A stretch of 18,213 nucleotides of DNA, from contig DASQVO010000579.1 in assembly GCA_035640715.1 (NCBI GenBank), forward strand, positions 1 through 18,213. Direction: 5' to 3'. Numbering within the stretch: the first letter of the stretch is position 1; every line of letters begins with the position of its first letter. Both the position numbers and the translations under genes were made by a program. The notes beneath the pieces are model-generated. The model saw nothing but the letters and a program-made list of their open reading frames with translations, searched no databases and was not told where the DNA came from. Below are positions 8,205-14,035 of this stretch, piece by piece. The DNA is from DASQVO01 sp035640715. GTDB taxonomy: Bacteria > Actinomycetota > Actinomycetes > Streptosporangiales > Streptosporangiaceae.

Positions 8205-8291
8205 GTGAACTTGGAGAAAGGTTGCTCAGAGTGGCCTCTGGCGTCATACCTTGGCTTGTCCCCGACCTTCAGGCTTCGCCGCTCAGCGTGC
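8205..8291 (+). pseudogene. Possible scrap of an IS110-type transposase
   Basis: In the frame read from 8205, a ten-residue run LASYLGLSPT (8238-8267) closely resembles the conserved (L)ASYLGL(T/S)P stretch of IS110/IS1111 transposases, followed by a basic, arginine-rich tail. Nothing before or after extends the similarity, and no catalytic acidic motif or element ends are visible. If real, it is a remnant of a few dozen codons marking an old insertion. It could easily be coincidence. Confidence 0.2.
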
Positions 8292-8326
8292 CGATTGTGT
8301 TTCGCGTTCGTTGCTGAACGGTTATT

Positions 8327-8340
8327 TGTTAACGCTAACA
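8327..8340. promoter_or_regulatory. LacI-type operator-like palindrome
   Basis: TGTTAACGCTAACA reads almost the same on both strands: the arms TGTTA and TAACA are perfect around a central CG, and only one symmetric pair (positions 6 and 9) fails. This is the size and centre typical of LacI-family sugar operators. It sits in an A+T-rich patch (TAATAATG follows at 8344) about 600 bp before the importer's start codon. No LacI-family gene is in the window. Confidence 0.45.
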
Positions 8341-8378
8341 TGCTAATAATGTTTAAGTTTGTTACAGGTGAGGCAAAG

Positions 8379-8404
8379 GTTACGTTGTGGTTACATCGGG
8401 TTAT
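8379..8404 (+). promoter_or_regulatory. Three helically phased GTTAC-type direct repeats
   Basis: GTTAC occurs at 8379-8383 and 8390-8394, and GTTAT at 8400-8404, giving steps of 11 and 10 bp, with another GTTAC further upstream at 8361-8365. One turn of DNA per unit places all half-sites on one face of the helix, as in GlnR or PhoP boxes of actinomycetes. The sequence is only a partial match to either consensus. Confidence 0.35.
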
Positions 8405-8471
8405 GTGGGCCTGGAGCGGATGCTGGGCATGATGTGCCGATCTGGTCGGCCGCGGCCGGCATCCCGCGGGC

Positions 8472-8498
8472 CGGCCGGGCGGCGGGGCGGCCCGGCCG
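8472..8498. repeat. GC-rich 9-bp inverted repeat
   Basis: CGGCCGGGC and GCCCGGCCG are perfect inverted arms separated by 9 nt (GGCGGGGCG). The structure has no following T-run and lies about 210 bp before the importer promoter. It may block read-through into the importer or be the 3' end of an unrecognised short RNA that starts near 8350. Confidence 0.45.
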
Positions 8499-8610
8499 TA
8501 CGGTCTGGATTGCCTTCGGCGATGCTCCGGGAGACAGCCCGTGTGGACAGTCTGCCTTGCGGGTCCCGGGAACGCCAGCCTTCGGCAGCCGTGGCGCCCG
8601 CTTCCTGGCG

Positions 8611-8650
8611 CCTGCCAGGCTTTCCGGGAACCTGCCAGGCTTTCCGAGAA
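8611..8650 (+). repeat. Tandem pair of 20-bp repeats
   Basis: CCTGCCAGGCTTTCCGGGAA (8611-8630) is followed without gap by a copy differing at one base (8631-8650, A replacing G at the 17th position). Each unit contains the short palindromic element CCTGCCAGG. It ends 57 bp upstream of the importer's -35 box, so it could bind a regulator or be a slippage duplication. Confidence 0.7.
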
Positions 8651-8707
8651 TCCGCCCGTCGCCCTGGATCATGCTCATATCGCGGCGCCCCGGAGCTTGC
8701 GTGTGTC

Positions 8708-8737
8708 TTGACATGCGATCATGCGCAGCCTTAGCGT
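8708..8737 (+). promoter_or_regulatory. Promoter of the sugar ABC operon (HrdB/sigma-70 type)
   Basis: TTGACA (8708-8713) and TAGCGT (8732-8737) are separated by 18 bp. This is the actinobacterial housekeeping pattern TTGACA / TAGNNT. Transcription would begin near 8744, leaving a leader of about 200 nt before the ATG at 8947. It is the best promoter match in the window. Confidence 0.65.
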
Positions 8738-8753
8738 CGACGGCGTTCCGTCG
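8738..8753. promoter_or_regulatory. Palindrome at the predicted transcription start
   Basis: CGACGG and CCGTCG form a perfect 6-bp inverted repeat around CGTT, directly abutting the -10 box and covering the expected +1. A protein bound here would block the promoter, so it is a good candidate operator for the divergent DeoR-type repressor or the ROK repressor. Confidence 0.45.
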
Positions 8754-8879
8754 GATTTGGGTCTTTTCTGACGTCAGTCACGAATCAGTGAGATGCCGTG
8801 CAGTGAACCCATGCAGGGCTGGATAGCGAAAGTACTCGCGCTTCCCTCTGCGCTATGACTTCGATGACTTCGGCGAAGA

Positions 8880-8926
8880 CCGCTGTTTACGCAGCGGGTC
8901 CGGCTCGGGACAGTGAGTGTCCTGAG
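8880..8926 (+). promoter_or_regulatory. Two leader hairpins just before the importer's ribosome-binding site
   Basis: The first hairpin pairs CCGCTG with CAGCGG (8880-8897, 6-nt loop). The second pairs CTCGGGACA (8904-8912) with TGTCCTGAG (8918-8926), giving 9 bp with one G-U pair and the loop GTGAG. It ends 10 nt before the Shine-Dalgarno GGAGG (8937-8941). A further pair, ATAGCG/CGCTAT (8823/8851), lies upstream. The arrangement could control translation or mRNA stability; as DNA, the second could also be an operator. Confidence 0.5.
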
Positions 8927-8946
8927 ACAATTCCATGGAGGTCCAG

Positions 8947-10104
8947 ATGAAAGACATCGACCCGGTGGTCGACGAGGCTATTGAGACCCTCAACATGAAA
9001 GACGGGCCCACACGCCGGAGGCTGCTCCGAGGCGCCGGGCTGTTCAGCGCGACGGCAGCGGCTTCGGCTCTGATCTCTGCGTGCACCTCATCGTCGAACA
9101 GCAGCGCGGGCGCCAAGGGGGCGGCGGGGAACTTCCCCAAGACCCCCGGGTGGCAGTTCTGGTTCGTCAACCATGTCACCACCAACCCGTTCTTCACGCC
9201 CACTCAGTACGGGATGGCCGACGCCGCCGCGCTCCTGGGCCTCCCGACTCCGAAATGGGGCGGCTCGGAAAACTCGACCATCTCGCAGATGACGAACTAC
9301 ATGAACACCGCGATCTCCGCGAAGGCCGACGGCATTGCCGTGGCGGTCATCGACGCGAACGCGTTCACGTCCCCCACCCAGAACGCCATGAACGCGGGTA
9401 TTCCCGTGATCTCCTACAACTCAGACGGGACTTTCGTCAAGGGCAAGCCAGAGATCGGGACGAACCGCCTCGCCTATGTCGGCCAGGCCCTCTACATCTC
9501 CGGCCAGCAGATGGGGAACCAGATCGCATCCCTCATCCCCGGCGGCGGAGACATCGTGATCTTCATCGCCACTCCCGGCACCGGCAACATCCAGCCGCGC
9601 TACGACGGCGCGGCGTCCGTCCTCACGGGGAAGGGCTTCACCGTCCACGAGGTTGCCACCGGTGCGGACACGTCCGCGGAACTGCCGGCGGAGAAGGCCT
9701 ATCTGCTTGGCCACAAGAACATCAAGGGCGCCTTCGCCGTCGACGCCGGGTCGACCGAGTTCCTCGGCTCTGCCCTGCAGAGCGCCGGCCTGAAGGTCCC
9801 GTCCGGCGGGTTCGACACCCTGGGCAACACGCTGAGCAACATCTCCAGCGGCCTGATGAACTTCACCATCTACCAGGACCCGTACATGCAGGGTTTCCTG
9901 CCGGTCCTCTACATGTACATGTACAACCTGTCCGGCGGCACGCTGGCTCCGCCGGACACCGACACAGGCCTGACGATCATCACGAAGAACAACGTCGGCC
10001 CGTACTCGAAGGCCAGCAGGTACCAGGGCTCCACCACGGCGGAGCTGCACATTACGCGGCCGTCCGGCGCGATCAACAACCCGATGGCGACGACGAGCAC
10101 CTGA
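8947..10104 (+). CDS. Sugar ABC transporter substrate-binding lipoprotein (RbsB-like, Tat-exported)
   Basis: This 385-residue protein starts at the ATG at 8947, chosen because GGAGG lies 5 nt upstream; an ATG at 8935 would overlap that ribosome site. An unusual acidic 22-residue head precedes a twin-arginine motif TRRRLLRGAG (22-31), a hydrophobic core and the lipobox LISAC with Cys46. It should therefore be folded in the cytoplasm, exported by Tat and lipid-anchored. After a Ser/Gly linker comes a type 1 periplasmic-binding fold (about 65-365): FWFVNHVTTNPFFTPTQYGM at the start, KADGIAVAVIDANAF, NAGIPVISYNSDG, GDIVIFIATPGTG and IKGAFAVDAGSTEF. These are the ribose/galactose/xylose class landmarks. 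The protein captures a sugar outside the cell and passes it to the permease encoded next. The specific sugar is not determinable. Confidence 0.92.
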   Translation: MKDIDPVVDEAIETLNMKDGPTRRRLLRGAGLFSATAAASALISACTSSSNSSAGAKGAAGNFPKTPGWQFWFVNHVTTNPFFTPTQYGMADAAALLGLPTPKWGGSENSTISQMTNYMNTAISAKADGIAVAVIDANAFTSPTQNAMNAGIPVISYNSDGTFVKGKPEIGTNRLAYVGQALYISGQQMGNQIASLIPGGGDIVIFIATPGTGNIQPRYDGAASVLTGKGFTVHEVATGADTSAELPAEKAYLLGHKNIKGAFAVDAGSTEFLGSALQSAGLKVPSGGFDTLGNTLSNISSGLMNFTIYQDPYMQGFLPVLYMYMYNLSGGTLAPPDTDTGLTIITKNNVGPYSKASRYQGSTTAELHITRPSGAINNPMATTST

Positions 10105-10129
10105 CATCCGGGCGCGCTGGCAGCGGGCC

Positions 10130-10197
10130 GCCTGCCCGTATCCGCGGCCGGGCCGCCCGCCGCCGGCGCATGATCCGCCGTACCGGTACGGGCAGGC
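10130..10197 (+). promoter_or_regulatory. Large nested stem-loop between binding-protein and permease genes
   Basis: GCCTGCCCGTA (10130-10140) is exactly complementary to TACGGGCAGGC (10187-10197), and pairing can continue two bases inward with one G-U. Inside the loop is another hairpin, GCGGCC-G-GGCCGC (10144-10156), and an overlapping 14-bp perfect palindrome, CCGTACCGGTACGG (10178-10191), that competes with the outer stem. The structure starts 25 nt after the binding-protein stop codon. Hairpins in this position in ABC operons commonly protect or terminate the message so that the binding protein is made in excess over the membrane parts. Confidence 0.65.
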
Positions 10198-10331
10198 CAT
10201 CGGTGGAAGACTGGAACCGCGCCCGCGGATGGGGCTGATTTCCACGGACCAGGTGGCTCCAGCGGGCTTGTCGCCTCATCCACGCGACGGCCGGGAGCAC
10301 GAGGGACGAGAAGGCAGGAGAGAAGAGCAAA

Positions 10332-11381
10332 GTGAGCGGAACCGTAGCACCCGGGACGCAACGTCCGGACCGGCCCCCGGGCGAAGCTGCCCCGGCGAAC
10401 GGCTTGTGGGCCAGCATCAGAAGCGGCGGCGCGGTTTTCATCCGGCAGCGAGAGGCGACCGTCTTCCTTGTCGCGGTCGCGCTGATCGTCTACTTCTCGC
10501 TCGCTTCGCCGAACTTCCTCGGGAAAGCGAACCTCATCACGTGGCTTTCCCAGGACTCGGCGCCGTACATCATCATCGCGATCGGCGAGGTGCTGCTGCT
10601 GATCTGCGGCGAGATCGACTTGTCGGTCGGTTTCATCTACACCTTCGCGCCGTACCTCATGCATTACCTGATCGACTTCTATGGGGTGCCCGGCATCCTG
10701 GCCATCGTGATCTCCCTGATCATGGGACTCGCGGTGGGCTGGCTGAACGGATTCCTCACGGTCACGGTCGGGCTGCCCTCGTTCATCACGACGCTGGGCA
10801 CGGGCTTCGTGCTGCTGGGACTGGTCAATACGACCTCGCACGCGCAGCCGGCTGCCGTGCCCCAGCCGGTGATAGGGATCGGGCACTGGATCGGCACCTA
10901 TGCCTGGGCCGAGATCAGCTGGGCCGTGGCCCTGGTGATCATCTTCCACATCGTGCTCACCCGGACCCGCTGGGGCCTGCATACGGTCGCGGTCGGCGGC
11001 AACCTCCTCGGCGCGCGGGAGGCCGGCATCGGCGTGGCCAAGATTAAGTATGGCAACTTCATGATCACCGGGCTCCTCGGCGCGTTCGTCGGCATGCAGG
11101 TGGCCTTCCAGAACAGCACGATCGACCCGACGGCCGGCGGTTACCAGCCCATGTTCTACGCGGTGACCGCCGCGGTCATCGGCGGCACGGCCATGCTCGG
11201 CGGCGTCGGCACGATCCTGGGCGCCTTCCTGGGTGCCGTCGTGCTGGGCACCCTGACCGACGGATTCCAGATCATCGGCATCAGCGCCAACCCGCTGGAC
11301 ATCATCTTCGGCGGCGCGATTCTCGTCGCAATGATCGCGAATGTGCAGCTTGCGCGGCTACGCGAAGCCGGGAGGGGCTAA
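10332..11381 (+). CDS. Sugar ABC transporter permease (RbsC/FrcC-like)
   Basis: This 349-residue integral membrane protein starts at a GTG with AGGAG (10316-10320) 11 nt upstream. A hydrophilic N-tail (1-38) is followed by roughly eight to ten hydrophobic segments. GEVLLLICGEIDLSVG (85-100) is the conserved stretch of the BPD_transp_2 family, and the WLNGFLTVTVGLPSFITTLGT region is equally typical. GGTAMLGGVGTILGAFLGA near the C-terminus is the coupling/late-helix signature of the ribose/xylose/fructose class. It forms the transmembrane channel, most likely as a homodimer since only one permease gene is present. Its stop overlaps the ATPase start by one base (TAATG), so the two proteins are translationally coupled. 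A 227-nt gap with strong secondary structure separates it from the binding-protein gene. Confidence 0.95.
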   Translation: MSGTVAPGTQRPDRPPGEAAPANGLWASIRSGGAVFIRQREATVFLVAVALIVYFSLASPNFLGKANLITWLSQDSAPYIIIAIGEVLLLICGEIDLSVGFIYTFAPYLMHYLIDFYGVPGILAIVISLIMGLAVGWLNGFLTVTVGLPSFITTLGTGFVLLGLVNTTSHAQPAAVPQPVIGIGHWIGTYAWAEISWAVALVIIFHIVLTRTRWGLHTVAVGGNLLGAREAGIGVAKIKYGNFMITGLLGAFVGMQVAFQNSTIDPTAGGYQPMFYAVTAAVIGGTAMLGGVGTILGAFLGAVVLGTLTDGFQIIGISANPLDIIFGGAILVAMIANVQLARLREAGRG

Positions 11382-12193
11382 TGACCACAACGACTCCGGA
11401 AGGCAGCGCCGCGTCCGCCAGCCCGGACGGTGACATCCTGCGCGCCGAGCACATCTCCAAGCGGTACGGGGCCGTGACAGCCCTGACCGACGTGAACCTG
11501 CGCCTGGCCCGCGGTGAGGTGCTCGGACTGATCGGTGACAATGGCGCGGGCAAGTCGACACTGCTCAAGATCTTGTGCGGTTTTCAGCCGCCCACCTCGG
11601 GCCGGATCGTGCTTGACGGGCAGGAGGTCACCTTCAAGTCCGTGGACCACGCCCGGTCGCTCGGCATTGACGCGGTCTACCAGGATCTGGCGCTCATCAA
11701 CCAGCTGAGCGTCTACCACAACATGTTCCTCAACCGGGAGCGCGTTCGCTGGCCGCTGCTGAGCAACCGTTCCATGCGGAAGGCGGCCAAGCAGTACCTC
11801 GACAACATGGGGGTGCGGATCCCATCGGTGGACGCTCAGGTGGCGCAGCTTTCCGGTGGGCAGCGCCAGGCGATTGCCGTTGCACGGTCGGTCTACTCGA
11901 ATCCGAAGATTCTTCTCCTGGACGAGCCGCTGGCGGCCATGGGCGTGAAGGAAGGCGCCATCATCCTTGACCTCGTACGGGAACTCAAGGAAAACGCCAA
12001 CGTCTCGATCATCATCATCGCCCACAACTACGGCCAGGTGCTCGAGGTGTGCGACCGAGTGAACATGATCCAGGGCGGCCGGATCACCCTCGACAAGCGC
12101 AGCTCTGAGACGTCGGCGCAGGAACTGACGGACCTGGTCGTCGCCGAGTACCGCAAGGCCCTGGAGGAACGCCAGCGCGAAACGGCGCGTTAG
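11381..12193 (+). CDS. Sugar ABC transporter ATPase, single-domain (FrcA-like)
   Basis: This 270-residue cytoplasmic ATPase powers the importer. Motifs in order are Walker A GDNGAGKS (53-59 with preceding Gly52), Q-loop Gln101 in VYQDLAL, signature LSGGQ (157-161), Walker B ILLLDEP (177-183) with catalytic Glu182, and switch His215 in IIAHN. Ribose and xylose systems usually have about 500-residue ATPases with two fused cassettes. This one has a single intact cassette, as in FrcA of Sinorhizobium, and would work as a homodimer. After Walker B the family-typical EPTAALGV reads EPLAAMGV, an unusual change next to the D-loop. The N-terminal 17 residues are Thr/Ser/Ala-rich and unconserved. The start codon overlaps the permease stop. 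Confidence 0.94.
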   Translation: MTTTTPEGSAASASPDGDILRAEHISKRYGAVTALTDVNLRLARGEVLGLIGDNGAGKSTLLKILCGFQPPTSGRIVLDGQEVTFKSVDHARSLGIDAVYQDLALINQLSVYHNMFLNRERVRWPLLSNRSMRKAAKQYLDNMGVRIPSVDAQVAQLSGGQRQAIAVARSVYSNPKILLLDEPLAAMGVKEGAIILDLVRELKENANVSIIIIAHNYGQVLEVCDRVNMIQGGRITLDKRSSETSAQELTDLVVAEYRKALEERQRETAR

Positions 12194-12240
12194 TGTGCCT
12201 GGAGCTTTACCCGGATTTTTCCGGCGCCGGGATGATGTAG

Positions 12241-12281
12241 CTCGTCAGGTATGACAACCGCCTGTTGCCATGCCTGACGGG
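12241..12281 (+). terminator. Long stem-loop after the ABC operon
   Basis: CTCGTCAGGTATG (12241-12253) pairs with CATGCCTGACGGG (12269-12281) over 13 positions, two of them G-U. A single mismatch then leads to CAAC/GTTG around the loop CGCCT. It begins 48 nt after the ATPase stop. No T-run follows. This is the strongest hairpin in the window and the probable end of the importer transcript. Confidence 0.65.
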
Positions 12282-12358
12282 TGGCGCATCGCCGCGGGGA
12301 CGCACGAAACAGCACGTGACTTGGGGCGGCTGCGGCATGCCAGCCTCGTTCAGGCAAG

Positions 12359-13939
12359 ATGGCTAGCATGTCGATGCGCCGCCGGACCCACCGCCATGCC
12401 CTCACGCTGACCGCTACCGCGGCGGTTGCCGCTGTTGCCGTCACCCTGGCGGGCTGTACCTCCGGCGGCACCGGCTCCACCATGACGGGCGCCGGCTCGG
12501 GCCAGGGCTCTGCGCTGCGGTGGAGCCCCTGCACCGTCGGCGGGGTGCAGGGGGGAGTGCAGATGGACTGCGCGAACCTCCAGGTCCCGCTCGACTACAG
12601 CCATCCTGGCGGACGTAAGATCACGCTGGCGCTGTCCATGGTGCCGGCCACGGCCCCGGTCAGCCAGCAGCAGGGTGACCTGCTGGTCAACCCTGGCGGG
12701 CCAGGCGCAAGCGGCCGGTCTCTCGCGGTCTCAGTGGCGCAGGGCCTGAACCCGGCCGTCGCCGCCGACTACAACATCATCGGCTTCGACCCCCGTGGCG
12801 TGGGCGCATCTGTTCCGGCCCTGCACTGCGATCCGGGCTTCTTCTCCGGTGTGCGGCCGGACTACATCCCTGCGAACGCCGCCGCAGAGCAGGTGCTGGT
12901 CAACCGGGCCAAGGCGTACGCGGCGGGCTGTGAGAAGCGGTTCGGCTGGATGCTTCCGTACATGACCACCAAGGATGCGGCCAGGGACATGGATTCCATC
13001 CGGGCGGCGCTGCACCAGCAGAAGATCAGCTACTACGGGTTCTCCTATGGCACCTACCTCGGCGAGGTGTACGGGACGCTGTTCCCGAATCGGGTGCGCC
13101 GCATGGTTCTGGACAGCACCGTCGACCCGGCGGGTGTCTGGTACACCGACAACATCAACCAGGACTACGCGTTCCAGGGCCGCATGCAGGCCTTCTTCAC
13201 CTGGACGGGGCAGCACAACAGCTCGTATCACCTGGGCTCGACCGCTGCCCAGGTCCAGCAGGCCTGGTACACCGCCCGGAACCGCCTGAAGGCCCACCCG
13301 ATCTCCGGTTCCAGCGGGCCGATGATCGGGGCTGATGAATACGACGACACGTTCTTGCAGGGCGGGTACAACGACACGTTCTGGCCAGGACTGGCTCAGG
13401 CGCTGTCTCAGTACCTCCGCGCCAGATCCACCACCGCGATCGTCACCGAGTACCAGGTACTCGGCGTGCAGAACGAGAACGAGTTCGCCGTCTACAACGC
13501 CGTGCAGTGCTCCGATGTGAACTGGCCGCGCAGTTGGGCGAAGTGGAACAGCGACGCGAGGAAGGTCTACAAGACCGCGCCATTCCAGGCGTGGGACAAC
13601 ACCTGGTACAACGCCGCGTGCGCGTTCTGGCCGGTGAAGGGGCCGGCGCAGCCGATGCAGATCAAGGGGAGCGGGTTGCCCGGCATCTTGATGCTGCAGG
13701 GCACGCTGGACGCCGCCACGCCGTATGCGGGGGCCCAGGTCGCCCACAAGCTCCTGCCGAGCGCGCGGATGGTGGTGGTCGAGAACGGCGGTGACCACGG
13801 CCAGTCGATGGAGAATCCCTCCGATACGTGCGTGCAGAACTACCTGAACAGCTATCTGTCAACCGGCGCCCTGCCTGGCCATGCGGGGCTCGTCAACGCC
13901 ACCTGCGCACCGGTGCCTGATCCCAGTCCCAGCAGCTGA
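12359..13939 (+). CDS. Secreted lipoprotein alpha/beta hydrolase, tripeptidyl aminopeptidase (SlpD/TAP)-like
   Basis: This 526-residue protein has a basic N-region (MRRRTHRH), an Ala/Val core and the lipobox LAGC with Cys33, so it is probably lipid-anchored outside the cell. The alpha/beta-hydrolase core shows the oxyanion region NPGGPGASG (111-119), DPRGVGAS (144-151), the nucleophile elbow GFSYG with Ser229, Asp451 in LQGTLDAATP, and His480 in NGGDHG. The C-terminal segment (about 415-505) is the TAP-like domain of actinobacterial tripeptidyl aminopeptidases and related exported peptidases. It likely removes short peptides from the N-termini of extracellular proteins, though some relatives are esterases. 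Several cysteines may form disulfides. Alternative ATG starts exist at 12368 and 12374. It is in the same orientation as the importer but separated by a 165-nt gap with a strong hairpin. Confidence 0.9.
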   Translation: MASMSMRRRTHRHALTLTATAAVAAVAVTLAGCTSGGTGSTMTGAGSGQGSALRWSPCTVGGVQGGVQMDCANLQVPLDYSHPGGRKITLALSMVPATAPVSQQQGDLLVNPGGPGASGRSLAVSVAQGLNPAVAADYNIIGFDPRGVGASVPALHCDPGFFSGVRPDYIPANAAAEQVLVNRAKAYAAGCEKRFGWMLPYMTTKDAARDMDSIRAALHQQKISYYGFSYGTYLGEVYGTLFPNRVRRMVLDSTVDPAGVWYTDNINQDYAFQGRMQAFFTWTGQHNSSYHLGSTAAQVQQAWYTARNRLKAHPISGSSGPMIGADEYDDTFLQGGYNDTFWPGLAQALSQYLRARSTTAIVTEYQVLGVQNENEFAVYNAVQCSDVNWPRSWAKWNSDARKVYKTAPFQAWDNTWYNAACAFWPVKGPAQPMQIKGSGLPGILMLQGTLDAATPYAGAQVAHKLLPSARMVVVENGGDHGQSMENPSDTCVQNYLNSYLSTGALPGHAGLVNATCAPVPDPSPSS

Positions 13940-14035
13940 TCGGGCCAGCCCGGTGGCCTGTGCCGGCGCTCAGCCATGATCCTCAGGCCGGCAGTCCCGG
14001 GACATGGCACCGGGCAGCACGGCTACGCTGGCACT

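Larger units (their letters stand above)
7830..8946. other. Gene-free 1.1-kb control region between the deoR-type gene and the sugar ABC operon
   Basis: No reading frame here has convincing protein character. The stretch from about 8030 to 8410 is clearly richer in A+T than the flanking genes. Recognisable items are a TTCACT direct repeat (7903, 7915), a possible transposase scrap (8205-8291), a LacI-type palindrome (8327-8340), GTTAC repeats (8379-8404), a GC-rich hairpin (8472-8498), a tandem 20-bp repeat (8611-8650), a promoter (8708-8737) and a structured leader (8744-8946). Several are described separately. Confidence 0.8.

Noticed and set aside
8768..8777. CTGACGTCAG palindrome in the importer leader
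   Set aside because: A 10-bp palindrome alone is weak evidence, and it is already covered by the leader description; I would not call it a separate site.
8359..8826. Overlapping plus-strand frames of 115-155 codons in the control region
   Set aside because: Composition is compositional noise, no recognisable domain, and they run through hairpins, repeats and the importer promoter.
9081..10238. Plus-strand open frame overlapping the sugar-binding protein in another frame
   Set aside because: Arg/His-rich composition and no ribosome site; the lipoprotein in the chosen frame has a Tat motif, a lipobox and a binding fold.
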